In this document: positions 9,610 through 19,284 of the stretch, piece by piece
Numbering within the stretch: the first letter of the stretch is position 1
Layout: each line of letters opens with the position of its first letter
Assembly (NCBI GenBank): GCA_017626355.1
Contig: JAGAIY010000006.1
Location: 47,155-111,154, forward strand
Direction of reading: 5' to 3'
Length of the DNA stretch: 64,000 nt
DNA from: Bacteroidales bacterium
GTDB taxonomy: Bacteria; Bacteroidota; Bacteroidia; Bacteroidales; UBA932
The notes under the pieces: generated by a model
Told to the model about the DNA's origin: nothing
What the model saw: the letters and a program-made list of their open reading frames with translations, nothing else
The model's database searches: none
Made by a program: the position numbers and the translations under genes

Positions 9610-10719
9610 TTATTTGTAGTCGAATGGAGTAGGTGCATCTACAGCGCAGTCAACTACATTGTTTACTGAATATTTTCCGTCAGCGTTCTTAGCGCATACG
9701 AATATCGCCATATGCATGTTCTCGACCTTCCATGCTTTCTTGGTCTTGAGGAGGAAAGTCTTCTCCGCAGTCTTGCCTGCTTCTATCCTACCGAGCTCAT
9801 ATCCAATCCAGCTGTTGCCGTTCTTTGAATCCGCAACGCGTACGCAGTTGTTGTGAGTGTCGTAATCATGCTCCTTGTCTGCGTTCTTGATACCTGCATA
9901 ATCGGACTGCTGGCCATAGATGTCATCTTCGAGAAGCCATGCTCCCACTGTATATTCTCCGCTTTCAGCTGCCTTTACCGATACTCTCACGATAAGCTGG
10001 TCATCATGCATCTTAGGGTTGGCTGAAATACCTGCCTTAGGGGTCTCTGCATATCTCTTGCTGATGACTTCGATGAGGTTGTCGACTTTAGTGTAGTCGG
10101 CATATCCTATAGCCATGTCTACTGCAAGGTATGGATATCCCTGGCCTCCGAATGCACCGGCAGCAGGATTTGCAATGTATGCCGGGTCATTGTTGTTATA
10201 TGAGTGGCATGCCGCTATAACTACATCATTCCTGAGGTCTCCCTTGTCAAAGGCTGTATTCATGGCCTGAACCATGAGAGGGCAGTATCCGCAGCCTGTT
10301 CCTGTGAACTGGGTGAGGAACACCTTCTTTGCAAATGATGTGTTTGAAGGCTGAGGGTCAGCTGCTACGCCGGGAACATCTGCATTGACAGCCTGGATTG
10401 TGATCTGCTGTGAATTGAAGGTCTTGTAAGCTGCCCAGAGTTTGTAGGTTCCTTCCTCAGTGGCAGTGAACTTGAAGTCCGGGACAATGATCTCGTTCAT
10501 GTCACCGTCAAAGAAAGTTACGCCTTCCTTGACAACTGTTCCGTCATCTGTGACAACGGTCAGTGTCGACGCGTCTGTTCCGTCACATTTGATCACATCC
10601 TTGTCGCATTTGAGAGTAATGCCGGTTGCAGTGACTGTATTGTCCGGTTTAGTCTCTTCGCAGGAGATAAGCATCACTGCTGCTGCGAGCAGTGATGCGA
10701 ATGATAATATCTTCTTCAT
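9610..10719 (-). CDS. Omp28-like lipoprotein with thioredoxin-like CGYC motif
   Basis: Predicted lipoprotein of 369 residues with lipobox LISC (lipidated C20), an N-terminal Ig-like region (about 30-112), then a thioredoxin-like domain with CGYC at 143-146 in TGTGCGYCPLM, and a C-terminal beta domain. This is the Omp28-related outer-membrane protein family of Bacteroidota. The mature chain has eight cysteines besides the lipidated one. Its ATG overlaps the TGA of the upstream lipoprotein by one base (TGATG), so the two are probably translationally coupled. It precedes the TlpA-like gene by 13 bp. Redox activity is inferred from the CxxC motif. Confidence 0.85.
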   Translation of the reverse strand: MKKILSFASLLAAAVMLISCEETKPDNTVTATGITLKCDKDVIKCDGTDASTLTVVTDDGTVVKEGVTFFDGDMNEIIVPDFKFTATEEGTYKLWAAYKTFNSQQITIQAVNADVPGVAADPQPSNTSFAKKVFLTQFTGTGCGYCPLMVQAMNTAFDKGDLRNDVVIAACHSYNNNDPAYIANPAAGAFGGQGYPYLAVDMAIGYADYTKVDNLIEVISKRYAETPKAGISANPKMHDDQLIVRVSVKAAESGEYTVGAWLLEDDIYGQQSDYAGIKNADKEHDYDTHNNCVRVADSKNGNSWIGYELGRIEAGKTAEKTFLLKTKKAWKVENMHMAIFVCAKNADGKYSVNNVVDCAVDAPTPFDYK

Positions 10720-13472
10720 CAGTTATTCTTGTTCTGTCTGTTCTTAAGAATCTTTCCGAACTTCTCAAGGTTCTGCTCGACCATCTTGCCTGTAGTCACG
10801 GTCACGTTCTTGATTTCCTTCTCAACTGGAGCGGCGAATCTTGTAAGTGACTTGTAGCTGAATTCAGGCATATCGCCTGCAGGCTTGTTGTATCTTGCAT
10901 TTGCTGACTTGGCCATCTTGGCAGCTGATCTTGTTCCGTCCCAGCCTCTTGTGAGTACGATTTCTGAAACGGTGTATACTGAACCAGGAGCGAAGCCTGA
11001 GAGGCTTGTGTTGTCCATACCGATAAGTGTAGGATACCACTTGCCGCCGTTCTGGTCAGTGAGAGCCTTGATTGTGAGGGTGTTGCCGTCCTCAGAAAGC
11101 TCTACAGGGAAGGTAAGAGGCACGTATTCGTCAGCTGTATATGTCTGGTAGTACATGAGGTTTCCTTCCTGTGCTGTTCTGTCAGGGTTGTAAGCCACGA
11201 GGTAGTAAGGGATCGATGTGTATGATACAGGAGGCATGTAGTACATGTCAGCTGTGATCGAAAGCTTGTCGCCCTCTGAAACCTCAAGGTAGAGCTTAGG
11301 ACCGAAGTCTGAGAACATAGACCTCTCGTCTACACCATTGTATGTTCTGCTCACGAAGAGATCCCATGGGTTGTAGTAGTGGAGACGGTCATACTGATCC
11401 TTGTCGATCCATCCTTCCATAAGGAGGCTGTTCTGGTACTCGACCCTGTTCTTGTTGTACTCTGCAGCTGCGGTCTTGAATCTGTCGAAGCATCCGTCAG
11501 TCTGAGCCTTGTCAAAACCTACGGCCTCCCTGTAGATTGTGTAGACCGAGTCAGGAAGCGATGCAGGGTAGTGCTCACCCTCGATGATACCTCCTGAAAG
11601 CGAAACCTTGTTGGAATGTGTAGAACGGTTGCCGTCTGTATCCAATACGGTTGCTGTAGCTGTCCAGTCACCCTTGAGGGTCTGGAAGAGGTCAGACTTC
11701 ACGTAAGGCTTGTAGTCTCTGTACGGAGTTGTGCAGTCCGCAACGGCAGGGCACTCAGTGATGTCCTTGTAGTTGAAGTTGTTAGGTGTGTTTTCATCGT
11801 TGAATCCGGCAACTGCAAGACGTGTTGTCTCACCGTCGATTGTAGGAATCTTGATGGTGTAACCCTCTGCAGAGTTGATCATTGCGATTTCCTCAGCTGA
11901 GAAAGGCTGGCTCTGTGCGAGTGTGAAGTATGAGCTTCCGCCGTTTACAGCGAGGATGAAGTCCTTCTTGTAGTTCGCACCGTAGTAGCATTTCTTTACA
12001 GGACCGCGGGTAGGGTCGTTCCATGTCGTACACTTGATGTTGAATGCAGCAAGGAACGGGCTGCTTTCGTCTGGAAGAGCTGTAACAATGATTTCAGGTG
12101 CTTCCTTTGTCTTCTCTAGTGTATGGAATGTATATCTCTGGAAACTCTGCTTTGAACCATATTCGTCGCCCATTGCAGTCACGAGTACATGGATGTCGCT
12201 GTCAGAAGGAACCATACCTTCATAGAAGATGTCTCCGTCAAGCTGGAACTCTGTTGTACCGGCTGACACTCCTGTTCCGAAATTGAACATAGAGAAATAT
12301 GATGTGATCGCCCACTGGAGATATTCCTCGTTGTTGTCGCAGAGCTCGAGCATCTGGTTGAGAGCTGCGTCATCGAAGATACCGAAAGCGAACTGATATA
12401 CATTGTCATCAGGGGTGATCACCACAGTCGCATCGACAGGTGTGATGTCAACAGCCTCGATCTTCACTCCGCCGTCAAGGACTTCAGGAACCTTTACTCT
12501 GAAGGTCTTTCTCTGGAAAGCACCTGTCCAGTACTGGTCTATGTCGTTCTTTACATCAACCTCGATGAGATTCATGCTCCTTGTCACTCCATAATGTCCC
12601 CAATATGCTTCCGAGTCGAGACAAGGGAGATAGTAGCCAGGCTGCCATCCTGCAGGGAAATCGAAACCGTTCACCTGGTAGTTCTTGTCTGAAGGCCAGT
12701 CCTCCGGCTCCTCCATCCATTCGAACTCTCCGGCTACGAACACTACAGGCTCGCCCGGAGATATAGGATTCCAGCGGAATGTCACATCGTTCTCATCCAC
12801 AACACCGTCCTCGTTCATGTCAGCTCCAGCCTCCATCTCGTTTGTAGCATGCGAGAACTCAAGAACGGTGTCCTCCTTGAGGTAAGCTCCTGAGTTGTAG
12901 AGGAGTGTGAAGTAGTCGTCGTTTCCTCCGAGCTTAGTCTGGTAGTTGTACATCATGAGGTCACACTGGTTGTGACGGATGGCTGTGTTGCCGGTCTTTA
13001 CAGACTTCGGAACGCTGACCTGCATCTTGTAGCCGTCATAATCAACACCCACAACAGTGAGAAGATTTGAAAATTCGAAATCCTCGGTAGTGAATTCGAT
13101 CTCGAAGACTTCAGAATATTCCTCGGCACTCAGTTTGGCTGCAAGGTAGAGGTAATAGGTTGTGGACTCCTGAATATCGGCAGAAATCCTGAGTTCCTCA
13201 TTCGGTACGAGAGTGACCTTCTTTCCCGATGCAAAAAGGATAGAAGGGTTGCTGATTGTTCTCTTGGAAGTTCCGATGCTGTATGCTGCTTCGTATTCTG
13301 CATCAACCTCGACTGTGAGGGTTACATATCCCGGACCAGCTTCCTTGAAAGTGACTTTGGCTGTACCTGGTTCAACCGGATCGATGTCATCAGGATCAGG
13401 ACAACCTGTCAGAATTCCCATTGCCATTGCCAGAAGGGCGATGAAACGGAATTTAAAGAGTGAATTTTTCAT
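10719..13472 (-). CDS. Large exported lipoprotein, function unknown
   Basis: 917-residue lipoprotein with a signal peptide ending in lipobox LTGC. I chose the ATG at 13472: a -7 promoter element lies at 13527-13534, and the longer reading frame, starting at 13529, would begin inside that element. The mature N-terminus is acidic (PDPDDIDPVEPG), then Ig/fibronectin-like beta modules alternate with a central region containing EF-hand-like DMNEDGVVDENDV, which may bind Ca2+. There are about eight cysteines after the lipid-bearing one. It is the first gene of the five-gene operon running down to 4321. I do not recognise a specific family. Confidence 0.75.
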   Translation of the reverse strand: MKNSLFKFRFIALLAMAMGILTGCPDPDDIDPVEPGTAKVTFKEAGPGYVTLTVEVDAEYEAAYSIGTSKRTISNPSILFASGKKVTLVPNEELRISADIQESTTYYLYLAAKLSAEEYSEVFEIEFTTEDFEFSNLLTVVGVDYDGYKMQVSVPKSVKTGNTAIRHNQCDLMMYNYQTKLGGNDDYFTLLYNSGAYLKEDTVLEFSHATNEMEAGADMNEDGVVDENDVTFRWNPISPGEPVVFVAGEFEWMEEPEDWPSDKNYQVNGFDFPAGWQPGYYLPCLDSEAYWGHYGVTRSMNLIEVDVKNDIDQYWTGAFQRKTFRVKVPEVLDGGVKIEAVDITPVDATVVITPDDNVYQFAFGIFDDAALNQMLELCDNNEEYLQWAITSYFSMFNFGTGVSAGTTEFQLDGDIFYEGMVPSDSDIHVLVTAMGDEYGSKQSFQRYTFHTLEKTKEAPEIIVTALPDESSPFLAAFNIKCTTWNDPTRGPVKKCYYGANYKKDFILAVNGGSSYFTLAQSQPFSAEEIAMINSAEGYTIKIPTIDGETTRLAVAGFNDENTPNNFNYKDITECPAVADCTTPYRDYKPYVKSDLFQTLKGDWTATATVLDTDGNRSTHSNKVSLSGGIIEGEHYPASLPDSVYTIYREAVGFDKAQTDGCFDRFKTAAAEYNKNRVEYQNSLLMEGWIDKDQYDRLHYYNPWDLFVSRTYNGVDERSMFSDFGPKLYLEVSEGDKLSITADMYYMPPVSYTSIPYYLVAYNPDRTAQEGNLMYYQTYTADEYVPLTFPVELSEDGNTLTIKALTDQNGGKWYPTLIGMDNTSLSGFAPGSVYTVSEIVLTRGWDGTRSAAKMAKSANARYNKPAGDMPEFSYKSLTRFAAPVEKEIKNVTVTTGKMVEQNLEKFGKILKNRQNKNN

Positions 13473-13526
13473 CTGTTGTGTGTTATTTGTGTGTAATGGT
13501 TTTGTCTGTTTATGCCCAAACAAGCG

Positions 13527-13558
13527 CAAAGATAAACTTTTTTTATGGGTTATACAAT
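13527..13558 (-). promoter_or_regulatory. Bacteroidota-type promoter for the 13472-4321 operon
   Basis: Read on the minus strand: -33 element ATTG (13555-13558), 20-nt spacer, -7 element TATCTTTG (13527-13534). The start should fall just upstream of 13520, giving a leader of about 45-50 nt before the ATG at 13472. Confidence 0.8.
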
Positions 13559-13590
13559 TATTTGTTATGTGAATGTTGCTATATCAGCCG

Positions 13591-15228
13591 TCAGAATCTC
13601 CATCCGAGGGTAAGCAGAACCTTCCATAGCGACTGGTGGTTTCTGATCTCCGGAGTAGGCGCAGAGACATATCCGTTCTCGTCAAAGATATAATCTGCAT
13701 ATGGCATGAAATACTCATCTGCGAGGAATGTCCTTCTTGCCGCGATGTCGGCGAAGAATGAGCCCTTCGAGCTGTAGCCGAGACCTAACGAGGCATTCTG
13801 GGTGTACGCAGGAGTTATGCTGTCGCCCCATGAATCTCTTTTCTCGGCGCAACCTGAAATGTTGTATCCTGCCCTGATGGCGAATGCGCTGACCGGCTTC
13901 ACTTCCAGACCTGCTCTGAGCGAATGGGCAGTGCCGAATCTGTCCTTGATGTCGGCGTTCACTTCCTCGAAGTAGTCCCTGTCGTAAGATGAACCGGTGA
14001 ACCTCATGCCCCCGTAGTTGCACATCTCATAGTCGACGCTCAGGACTCCAAGCGAACCGAAGGTATAGGCGACTCCGAGATTGGCCCTCATAGGTGAGCG
14101 GAGATTGTATCTGTTCTCTCCGTAAGGGCTTGAAGATGAGCCGTTGAAGCTGCTGTCGGAGAATATTGTCGATGCTGACAGGTCCCAGGTCTCGTTGATT
14201 GTCGTTACTGTAGGTGTCTGTATGGCTCCTCCTATCCTGAGGCCGGCCATAGGAGTGAGGATGAAGCCTAATTTTGCGAAGAAGCCTGTACCTGATGCGT
14301 TGTAGCCGTAGTTGTAGCGCATCTGGTCGAAGTATACTGTAGAACCGTCATCGAAGCCGATGCCGAAGTCAGACGGATCGACTGCCGCTTCCTTGAAATA
14401 TTCGCTGTATCCGTATTCGAGGGCGTTGATGCCGAGGTTCACTCCGAGGTAAAGGAAGTCTGAGACGTTGGCACCTACGTTGAAGATGTAATCATATTTG
14501 CTGCCTGTGACCCTTCTTCCGTAAGACTGGTCAAGTGTGCCGCCAAGAGCTATTTCGTCGTAGCCGGTCTCAGGATTGTTGAATATGAGCTCACTTGCTC
14601 CGACAAACTGGTCGTCATAGCCGCCGAAAGTGGAGATCATGCCGCTCTGATAGCCTGCTACGGCCTTCCATGGCATGTAGTCGAAAGCATCCGATGCGCC
14701 AAGTTCTCTGCCGGTATATCCCATCTCGGTAGCCTCTGCCGCCATCTGTCCCATGAATGAAGTCGTGCTGTTCTGTCCTGCAGCATAGACATCCTCGTCC
14801 CATCCGGCAGTCTTTGAAAGGATAAAGCCGAACGTCAGGCTCTTGAGTCCGCTTTTTCTGCCTGTCTTCCAGTTGAAGGTGAGGCCGACTTCAGGCATCG
14901 CGAATCTCGTGATGCTGCTCTTCATCTGTTTCTGGAAATATGGAAGGTCACCGTTGTCGTATGGAGACACGCCTTGAGACGTAACTGTCGAGAAGGTCAG
15001 GGCCGGAGTTATTGCAAACTGCGAATAACCGGCGACAGCACTTCCCGCAGGATTGATGCTGACAGCACCGATGTCGCCTCCCAGGGCAGTGAATGCATTG
15101 CCCATCGCCACTGTCCTTGCCGATCCCTCGTAGTTGTTCTCGCTGAATGTCAAGGCGTCATATGCAGTCTGACCGTATGCCGCAGCTGCAGATATCATCA
15201 GTAATATTGAAATTGCCGTCTTTCTCAT
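13591..15228 (-). CDS. OmpP1/FadL-like outer-membrane transporter
   Basis: 545-residue protein with signal peptide MRKTAISILLMISAAAAYGQ and FadL-family features: an N-terminal segment with NPAG (INPAGSAVAGYSQF), a glycine/aromatic-rich barrel and a C-terminal Phe (TLGWRF). Family members move hydrophobic compounds such as long-chain fatty acids across the outer membrane; the substrate here is unknown. It follows the Trp/His-rich lipoprotein by 26 bp with no clear promoter between, so the two are probably cotranscribed. The 118-bp gap to the next gene downstream holds that operon's own promoter. Confidence 0.85.
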   Translation of the reverse strand: MRKTAISILLMISAAAAYGQTAYDALTFSENNYEGSARTVAMGNAFTALGGDIGAVSINPAGSAVAGYSQFAITPALTFSTVTSQGVSPYDNGDLPYFQKQMKSSITRFAMPEVGLTFNWKTGRKSGLKSLTFGFILSKTAGWDEDVYAAGQNSTTSFMGQMAAEATEMGYTGRELGASDAFDYMPWKAVAGYQSGMISTFGGYDDQFVGASELIFNNPETGYDEIALGGTLDQSYGRRVTGSKYDYIFNVGANVSDFLYLGVNLGINALEYGYSEYFKEAAVDPSDFGIGFDDGSTVYFDQMRYNYGYNASGTGFFAKLGFILTPMAGLRIGGAIQTPTVTTINETWDLSASTIFSDSSFNGSSSSPYGENRYNLRSPMRANLGVAYTFGSLGVLSVDYEMCNYGGMRFTGSSYDRDYFEEVNADIKDRFGTAHSLRAGLEVKPVSAFAIRAGYNISGCAEKRDSWGDSITPAYTQNASLGLGYSSKGSFFADIAARRTFLADEYFMPYADYIFDENGYVSAPTPEIRNHQSLWKVLLTLGWRF

Positions 15229-15254
15229 GTTTCTATATGATTGATTCGTTTTAC

Positions 15255-16529
15255 TTACCTTCTTGCTCCGGAGCCTCCGCCGCTTCGTGATGCGCCTCCG
15301 CTGTAACCGCCGGAACTTCTGCTTGCGCCGCCACCGCCGAAGCTTCCTGAGCTCCTTCCTGCAGAACCTGTTGAGAAGCCTGAACTTCTGGTGGTCTGTG
15401 AAGAACCGCTTCTGCTGTATGACTGGTTGCTTCTGTTGTATCCGGATGATCCTGAAGAGCTTACGCTACTTCTTGAGGATGCCGGCGAGCTGCTTCCATA
15501 TGATGCTCCGGAGCTTGCCGAAGTCGATCCGGCAGGCCTGCGGTAATTGCTGCTTCTTGTCACCTGCTTTGCTGTAGCGGAAGTTGCCGCAGTGCTGTTC
15601 TGCGAAGATGAGGCGTTGTTCCTGACAGAAGGCGATGTCCTTACAGGTGAGGTGCGTACGCCGGTCTTTCCAGGGGCAGGTGCAGCCGTGCTTCTGTTTG
15701 TTCCGGCTGTCTTGACAGCCCTGCCGGAAGATGCTGTAGCGCTCTTTGACAGGGTCCTGCTGTCAGGCGGAGTCAGGCTTCGGCGTGATGCTGATGAAGT
15801 TCCAAGGCCTCCTCTGCTGGTTGTCCTGCTTGCGAACACTCTGTCTGATCCGGTCTGATGTCTCGGGCCTTTCCATGTGTCGACATGGTGAGGATGATGT
15901 CCCGGGTGGTGTCCCGGATGATATCCCGGCCAGAAAGGATCCCAGCCGCCGTACCATCCGCAGTAATGCGGTCCGTAGAAACCTCCGTACCATCCTGCAT
16001 ATCCGTAATACCACGGATCATACCATCCGCCGTAATACCATGGGTCGTACCATCCTCCGTAGTACCATGGATCGTACCAGCTGTAATGCCATGGATTATG
16101 CCAGCTGTAGCGCCAAGGGCTGTGCCAGCCGTAATGCCATGGACTGTAGGCCCATGAGTTCCAGTACCATGAATTGTAGCCTATGCCCCAGCTCCACGGA
16201 CTGTCGTATCTCCAGTCGTTCTCAGCGATGGTGACTGTCGTGCCGAGGGTGTTGTCGAAGGATATGGTGGCCGCCATTTCCTTTGGAATGAAGACTGTAT
16301 CCTTCTTGTCTCCGAACAGGTATATTGTCGATCCCTTTGTCTTTTCGATGAGAGCATCGGATTCCTCATGCGCGACCGCAGTCTCTGTCCTGGACCTGAA
16401 TGACGGGGTGTTTCCGTAGATTCCGTCCGGGTATTTCTGGCCATCCGAGGAGTGTCCGAGACCGGCCGTCGTACCGCAGGCGCAGAGCAGAAGCGAGGCT
16501 GCCATCGCAAGTAGTAAACTCTTTTTCAT
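15255..16529 (-). CDS. Trp/Tyr/His-rich repeat lipoprotein with Ser/Arg-rich tail
   Basis: 424-residue predicted lipoprotein (lipobox LCAC, lipidated C18). Three parts are visible. Residues 20-105 are ordinary. Residues 106-218 are extremely rich in Trp (about 21), Tyr and His, with near-identical units WYDPWYYGG repeated at 151-176 and related SPWHYGWH-type units before them, ending in a His cluster (GYHPGHHPGHHPHH). Residues about 225-424 are Ser/Arg/Gly/Thr-rich, probably disordered and very basic, ending GSGARR. I do not know a function; metal or polyaromatic ligand binding is possible from composition alone. It begins the short operon with the FadL-like gene. No standard -7 element is evident upstream. 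Confidence 0.75.
   Translation of the reverse strand: MKKSLLLAMAASLLLCACGTTAGLGHSSDGQKYPDGIYGNTPSFRSRTETAVAHEESDALIEKTKGSTIYLFGDKKDTVFIPKEMAATISFDNTLGTTVTIAENDWRYDSPWSWGIGYNSWYWNSWAYSPWHYGWHSPWRYSWHNPWHYSWYDPWYYGGWYDPWYYGGWYDPWYYGYAGWYGGFYGPHYCGWYGGWDPFWPGYHPGHHPGHHPHHVDTWKGPRHQTGSDRVFASRTTSRGGLGTSSASRRSLTPPDSRTLSKSATASSGRAVKTAGTNRSTAAPAPGKTGVRTSPVRTSPSVRNNASSSQNSTAATSATAKQVTRSSNYRRPAGSTSASSGASYGSSSPASSRSSVSSSGSSGYNRSNQSYSRSGSSQTTRSSGFSTGSAGRSSGSFGGGGASRSSGGYSGGASRSGGGSGARR
15876..16214 (-). repeat. Degenerate tandem repeat coding for aromatic/His-rich segment
   Basis: In-frame DNA repeats inside the 15255-16529 gene encode residues 106-218. The clearest units are three successive 27-bp copies (WYDPWYYGG) near 15998-16080, with recurring CCATGG steps; flanking units are more diverged. 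They are coding repeats, not a CRISPR array: unit length is a multiple of three and the frame is open throughout. Confidence 0.85.
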
Positions 16530-16672
16530 TTATTCTTCTCTTATTATAATAATATTTCGTATCTTCGCAACCTGTTTTGTCTAGCAAGAACTGTACCGTT
16601 GAAAAACGGCTTTGCAGAGTTGCGCATTCAAATACAAGTATAGGGATAAAATCAATAAAAAGCAAAAATACA

Positions 16673-18154
16673 ATGGCAAAAGAAGTAACAAAGAGGTCAG
16701 ACAACTATTCGCAGTGGTATGACAATCTCGTGGTAAAGGCAGATCTCGCAGAGCGTTCTGCGGTCAGAGGATGTATGGTCATCAAACCTTACGGATACGC
16801 TATCTGGGAAAAGATGCAGGACGAGCTTGACAGGATGTTCAAGGAAACAGGTCATCAGAATGCATATTTCCCTCTCTTCATACCTAAGTCATTCCTCAGC
16901 CGTGAGGCCGAGCATGTGGAGGGATTCGCAAAGGAATGCGCTGTGGTGACACATCACAGGCTCATGGCCAATCCGGACGGTCCGGGAGTGGTTGTGGATC
17001 CTGCGGCAAGACTTGAGGAGGAACTCATCGTCAGACCTACTTCAGAGACCATTATCTGGAATACCTACAAGAACTGGGTCACTTCATGGAGAGACCTTCC
17101 TATCCTCTGCAACCAGTGGGCGAATGTGGTGCGTTGGGAGATGCGTACCCGTCTTTTCCTCCGTACCGCCGAGTTCCTCTGGCAGGAGGGACATACAGCT
17201 CATGCAACTCAGCAGGAGGCAATAGAGGAGACAAACAAGATGGTGAATGTCTATGCGGACTTCGCCCGTAACTATATGGCTGTTCCGGTGGTGGTCGGCC
17301 ACAAGAGCCCTAACGAGCGTTTCGCCGGAGCTCTCGACACAATGACCATCGAGGCCCTCATGCAGGACGGAAAGGCGCTTCAGGCAGGAACTTCGCACTT
17401 CCTCGGCCAGAACTTCGCCAAGGCTTTTGACGTGCAGTTCACAAACAAGGAAGGCAAGCAGGAATATGTATGGGCTACATCATGGGGTGTCTCGACCCGT
17501 CTCATGGGTGCGCTTATCATGGCTCATGGCGATGACAACGGTCTTGTCCTGCCTCCGAAGCTCGCTCCTATACAGGTTGTGATGGTTCCTATCACAGGAA
17601 AGGACGAAGCTGTGAACAACGGCATCCTTGACAAGATGTATGGCTTCAAGAAGGAACTGGAGGCCAAGGGCATAAGCGTGAAGATCGACAGCCGTGACAC
17701 TCTCCGCCCTGGATTCAAGTTCGCCGAGTGGGAGCTCAAGGGTGTGCCGGTTCGTCTGGCAATGGGAGGACGTGACCTCGAGAACGGTACCGTGGAGCTC
17801 GCTCGCCGTGATACATGCGAGAAGGCATCTTATGCTCAGGACGGCATTGCAGAGGTTATCGAAAACCTTCTCGCAGACATACAGGACAATATCTACGCAA
17901 AGGCCCTCAAGTTCCGTGACGACAGCATCCGCAAGGTGGATACATGGGAAGAGTTCAAGGAAGATATCACCAAGGGCGGCTTCCTTCTCTGCCACTGGGA
18001 CGGAACTCCTGAGACAGAGGAGAAGATCAAGGAAGAGACCAAGGCTACAATCCGCTGCATCCCTGTGGACAGCGCTGTATGTGTAGAGGAAGGTACATGC
18101 ATCTATTCGGGCAAGCCTTCTCACCAGAGGGTGCTTTTTGCAATATCTTATTGA
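16673..18154 (+). CDS. proS: Prolyl-tRNA synthetase (archaeal/eukaryotic-type)
   Basis: Class II aminoacyl-tRNA synthetase charging tRNA-Pro. The 493-residue length, the lack of the bacterial INS editing domain, and motifs such as [10 protein letters not shown] and the [16 protein letters not shown] segment (motif 2 region) mark the archaeal/eukaryotic-type form common in Bacteroidota. A C-terminal zinc-binding-like domain ends in [17 protein letters not shown] chose ATG 16673 (MAKEVTKRS), where homology begins; the reading frame extends to 16577 but that stretch is leader with a CCGTT/AACGG hairpin. A weak TATCTTCG -7-like element lies at 16560-16567. The DUF3078 gene starts 8 bp downstream. 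Confidence 0.96.
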   Translation: MAKEVTKRSDNYSQWYDNLVVKADLAERSAVRGCMVIKPYGYAIWEKMQDELDRMFKETGHQNAYFPLFIPKSFLSREAEHVEGFAKECAVVTHHRLMANPDGPGVVVDPAARLEEELIVRPTSETIIWNTYKNWVTSWRDLPILCNQWANVVRWEMRTRLFLRTAEFLWQEGHTAHATQQEAIEETNKMVNVYADFARNYMAVPVVVGHKSPNERFAGALDTMTIEALMQDGKALQAGTSHFLGQNFAKAFDVQFTNKEGKQEYVWATSWGVSTRLMGALIMAHGDDNGLVLPPKLAPIQVVMVPITGKDEAVNNGILDKMYGFKKELEAKGISVKIDSRDTLRPGFKFAEWELKGVPVRLAMGGRDLENGTVELARRDTCEKASYAQDGIAEVIENLLADIQDNIYAKALKFRDDSIRKVDTWEEFKEDITKGGFLLCHWDGTPETEEKIKEETKATIRCIPVDSAVCVEEGTCIYSGKPSHQRVLFAISY

Positions 18155-18162
18155 TTTTACAG

Positions 18163-19284
18163 ATGAAAAGATTCTTGACTATATTGACAGTCCTGCTTCT
18201 TGGCTTGCCGTCATTCGCGCAGACAGATGCGCAGAAGGCGGCTGCAGAGGCGGCCAAGGCCTTGACCGAAGCTCCGAAGGCCGAGCAGAAAGTGGAAAAA
18301 CCTAAATATTGGACCAAGTCGCTCAAGACACAGATAAACTTCGGACAGACCGGACTTACGAACTGGGCGGCCGGAGGTGACAATACCGTGTCGCTTGCAG
18401 GCTATGTGGATGCTCACGGCAACTACAAGAAGGATGCGATATTCTGGAACAACCGCCTTCAGCTAGATTACGGTTTCATCTATGCGTCGTCGAAGCCTAT
18501 TCTTCAGAAGAACACCGACCGTATATATTTTGAAAGCAGCTGGGGCTATCAGGCCTTCAAGTCGCTTTACATGTCGGCCAACTACAACTTCCGTTCACAG
18601 TTCTCGAATACCTGGAACTATCCGACTCCAAGCCAGAAGGCCAACGGAGATCCTTTCGAGGAAGGCTATGATCCTGTGAGGGAGGACTGGCTGGCCGCCA
18701 AGTCACTTGCTTCCGGTTTCCTTGCTCCGGCCTATACGAACCTCGCGCTCGGTATCGACTGGAAACCAGCTAAATGGATTTCCGCAAACTTCGCCCCTCT
18801 CACCGGAGGTTTCGTCATTGTAAGAGACCAGTCTTTAAGAAAGAACTATGGTATGCCGTTGAGAAAGAAGTACCAGGATCTTGGAGATCTCAATGAATCG
18901 GAAAAGACAAGGTACGATGAGGATATGGCTTCCGGAAACGCCGATCTGATCGGAAGCTATTACAAAGGGTCCAAGTTCGAGTTCGGTGCCCAGCTGAAGG
19001 TCAACCTTGCGGTCAACATAAACAACAATTTCGGTTACACCTCGCAGTTGGTTCTCTTCTCGAACTACCTCGATGATCCGTTGAATATGCGTGTGAACTG
19101 GGATAACCGCTTTGACTGGAAGCTTGCCAAGTATTTCTCGCTCACAGTCGTGACCAACCTCATATATGATGAGAATGTGATGATCAAGAACGAAAAGGAC
19201 CTTGATGAATATCCTAACGGAAGGGCCAGGGTGCAGTTCAAGGAATCGATAGCGTTCGGATTTACCTGGACAATCGCAAAATAA
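18163..19284 (+). CDS. DUF3078-like outer-membrane protein
   Basis: 373-residue exported protein with signal peptide MKRFLTILTVLLLGLPSFAQ, a short Ala/Lys-rich linker (about 21-50), then a barrel-like domain beginning with the conserved-looking INFGQTGLTNWAAGGDNT and ending in an aromatic strand (FGFTWTIAK). I recognise this as the DUF3078 family of Bacteroidota; its function is unknown. ATG 18163 is chosen because longer versions place proS-overlapping sequence before the signal peptide. Its TAA overlaps the tilS ATG by one base (TAATG), suggesting coupled translation with tilS. Confidence 0.85.
   Translation: MKRFLTILTVLLLGLPSFAQTDAQKAAAEAAKALTEAPKAEQKVEKPKYWTKSLKTQINFGQTGLTNWAAGGDNTVSLAGYVDAHGNYKKDAIFWNNRLQLDYGFIYASSKPILQKNTDRIYFESSWGYQAFKSLYMSANYNFRSQFSNTWNYPTPSQKANGDPFEEGYDPVREDWLAAKSLASGFLAPAYTNLALGIDWKPAKWISANFAPLTGGFVIVRDQSLRKNYGMPLRKKYQDLGDLNESEKTRYDEDMASGNADLIGSYYKGSKFEFGAQLKVNLAVNINNNFGYTSQLVLFSNYLDDPLNMRVNWDNRFDWKLAKYFSLTVVTNLIYDENVMIKNEKDLDEYPNGRARVQFKESIAFGFTWTIAK

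Noticed and set aside
10719-13472. EF-hand-like segment as evidence for a calcium-binding dockerin
   Set aside because: A single DMNEDGVVDENDV loop is present; the paired dockerin arrangement is not.
15876-16214. Possible CRISPR or satellite array
   Set aside because: Units are in-frame coding repeats without unique spacers.
16577-16672. N-terminal extension of proS
   Set aside because: Outside the conserved synthetase sequence; the region has leader-like composition and a small hairpin.
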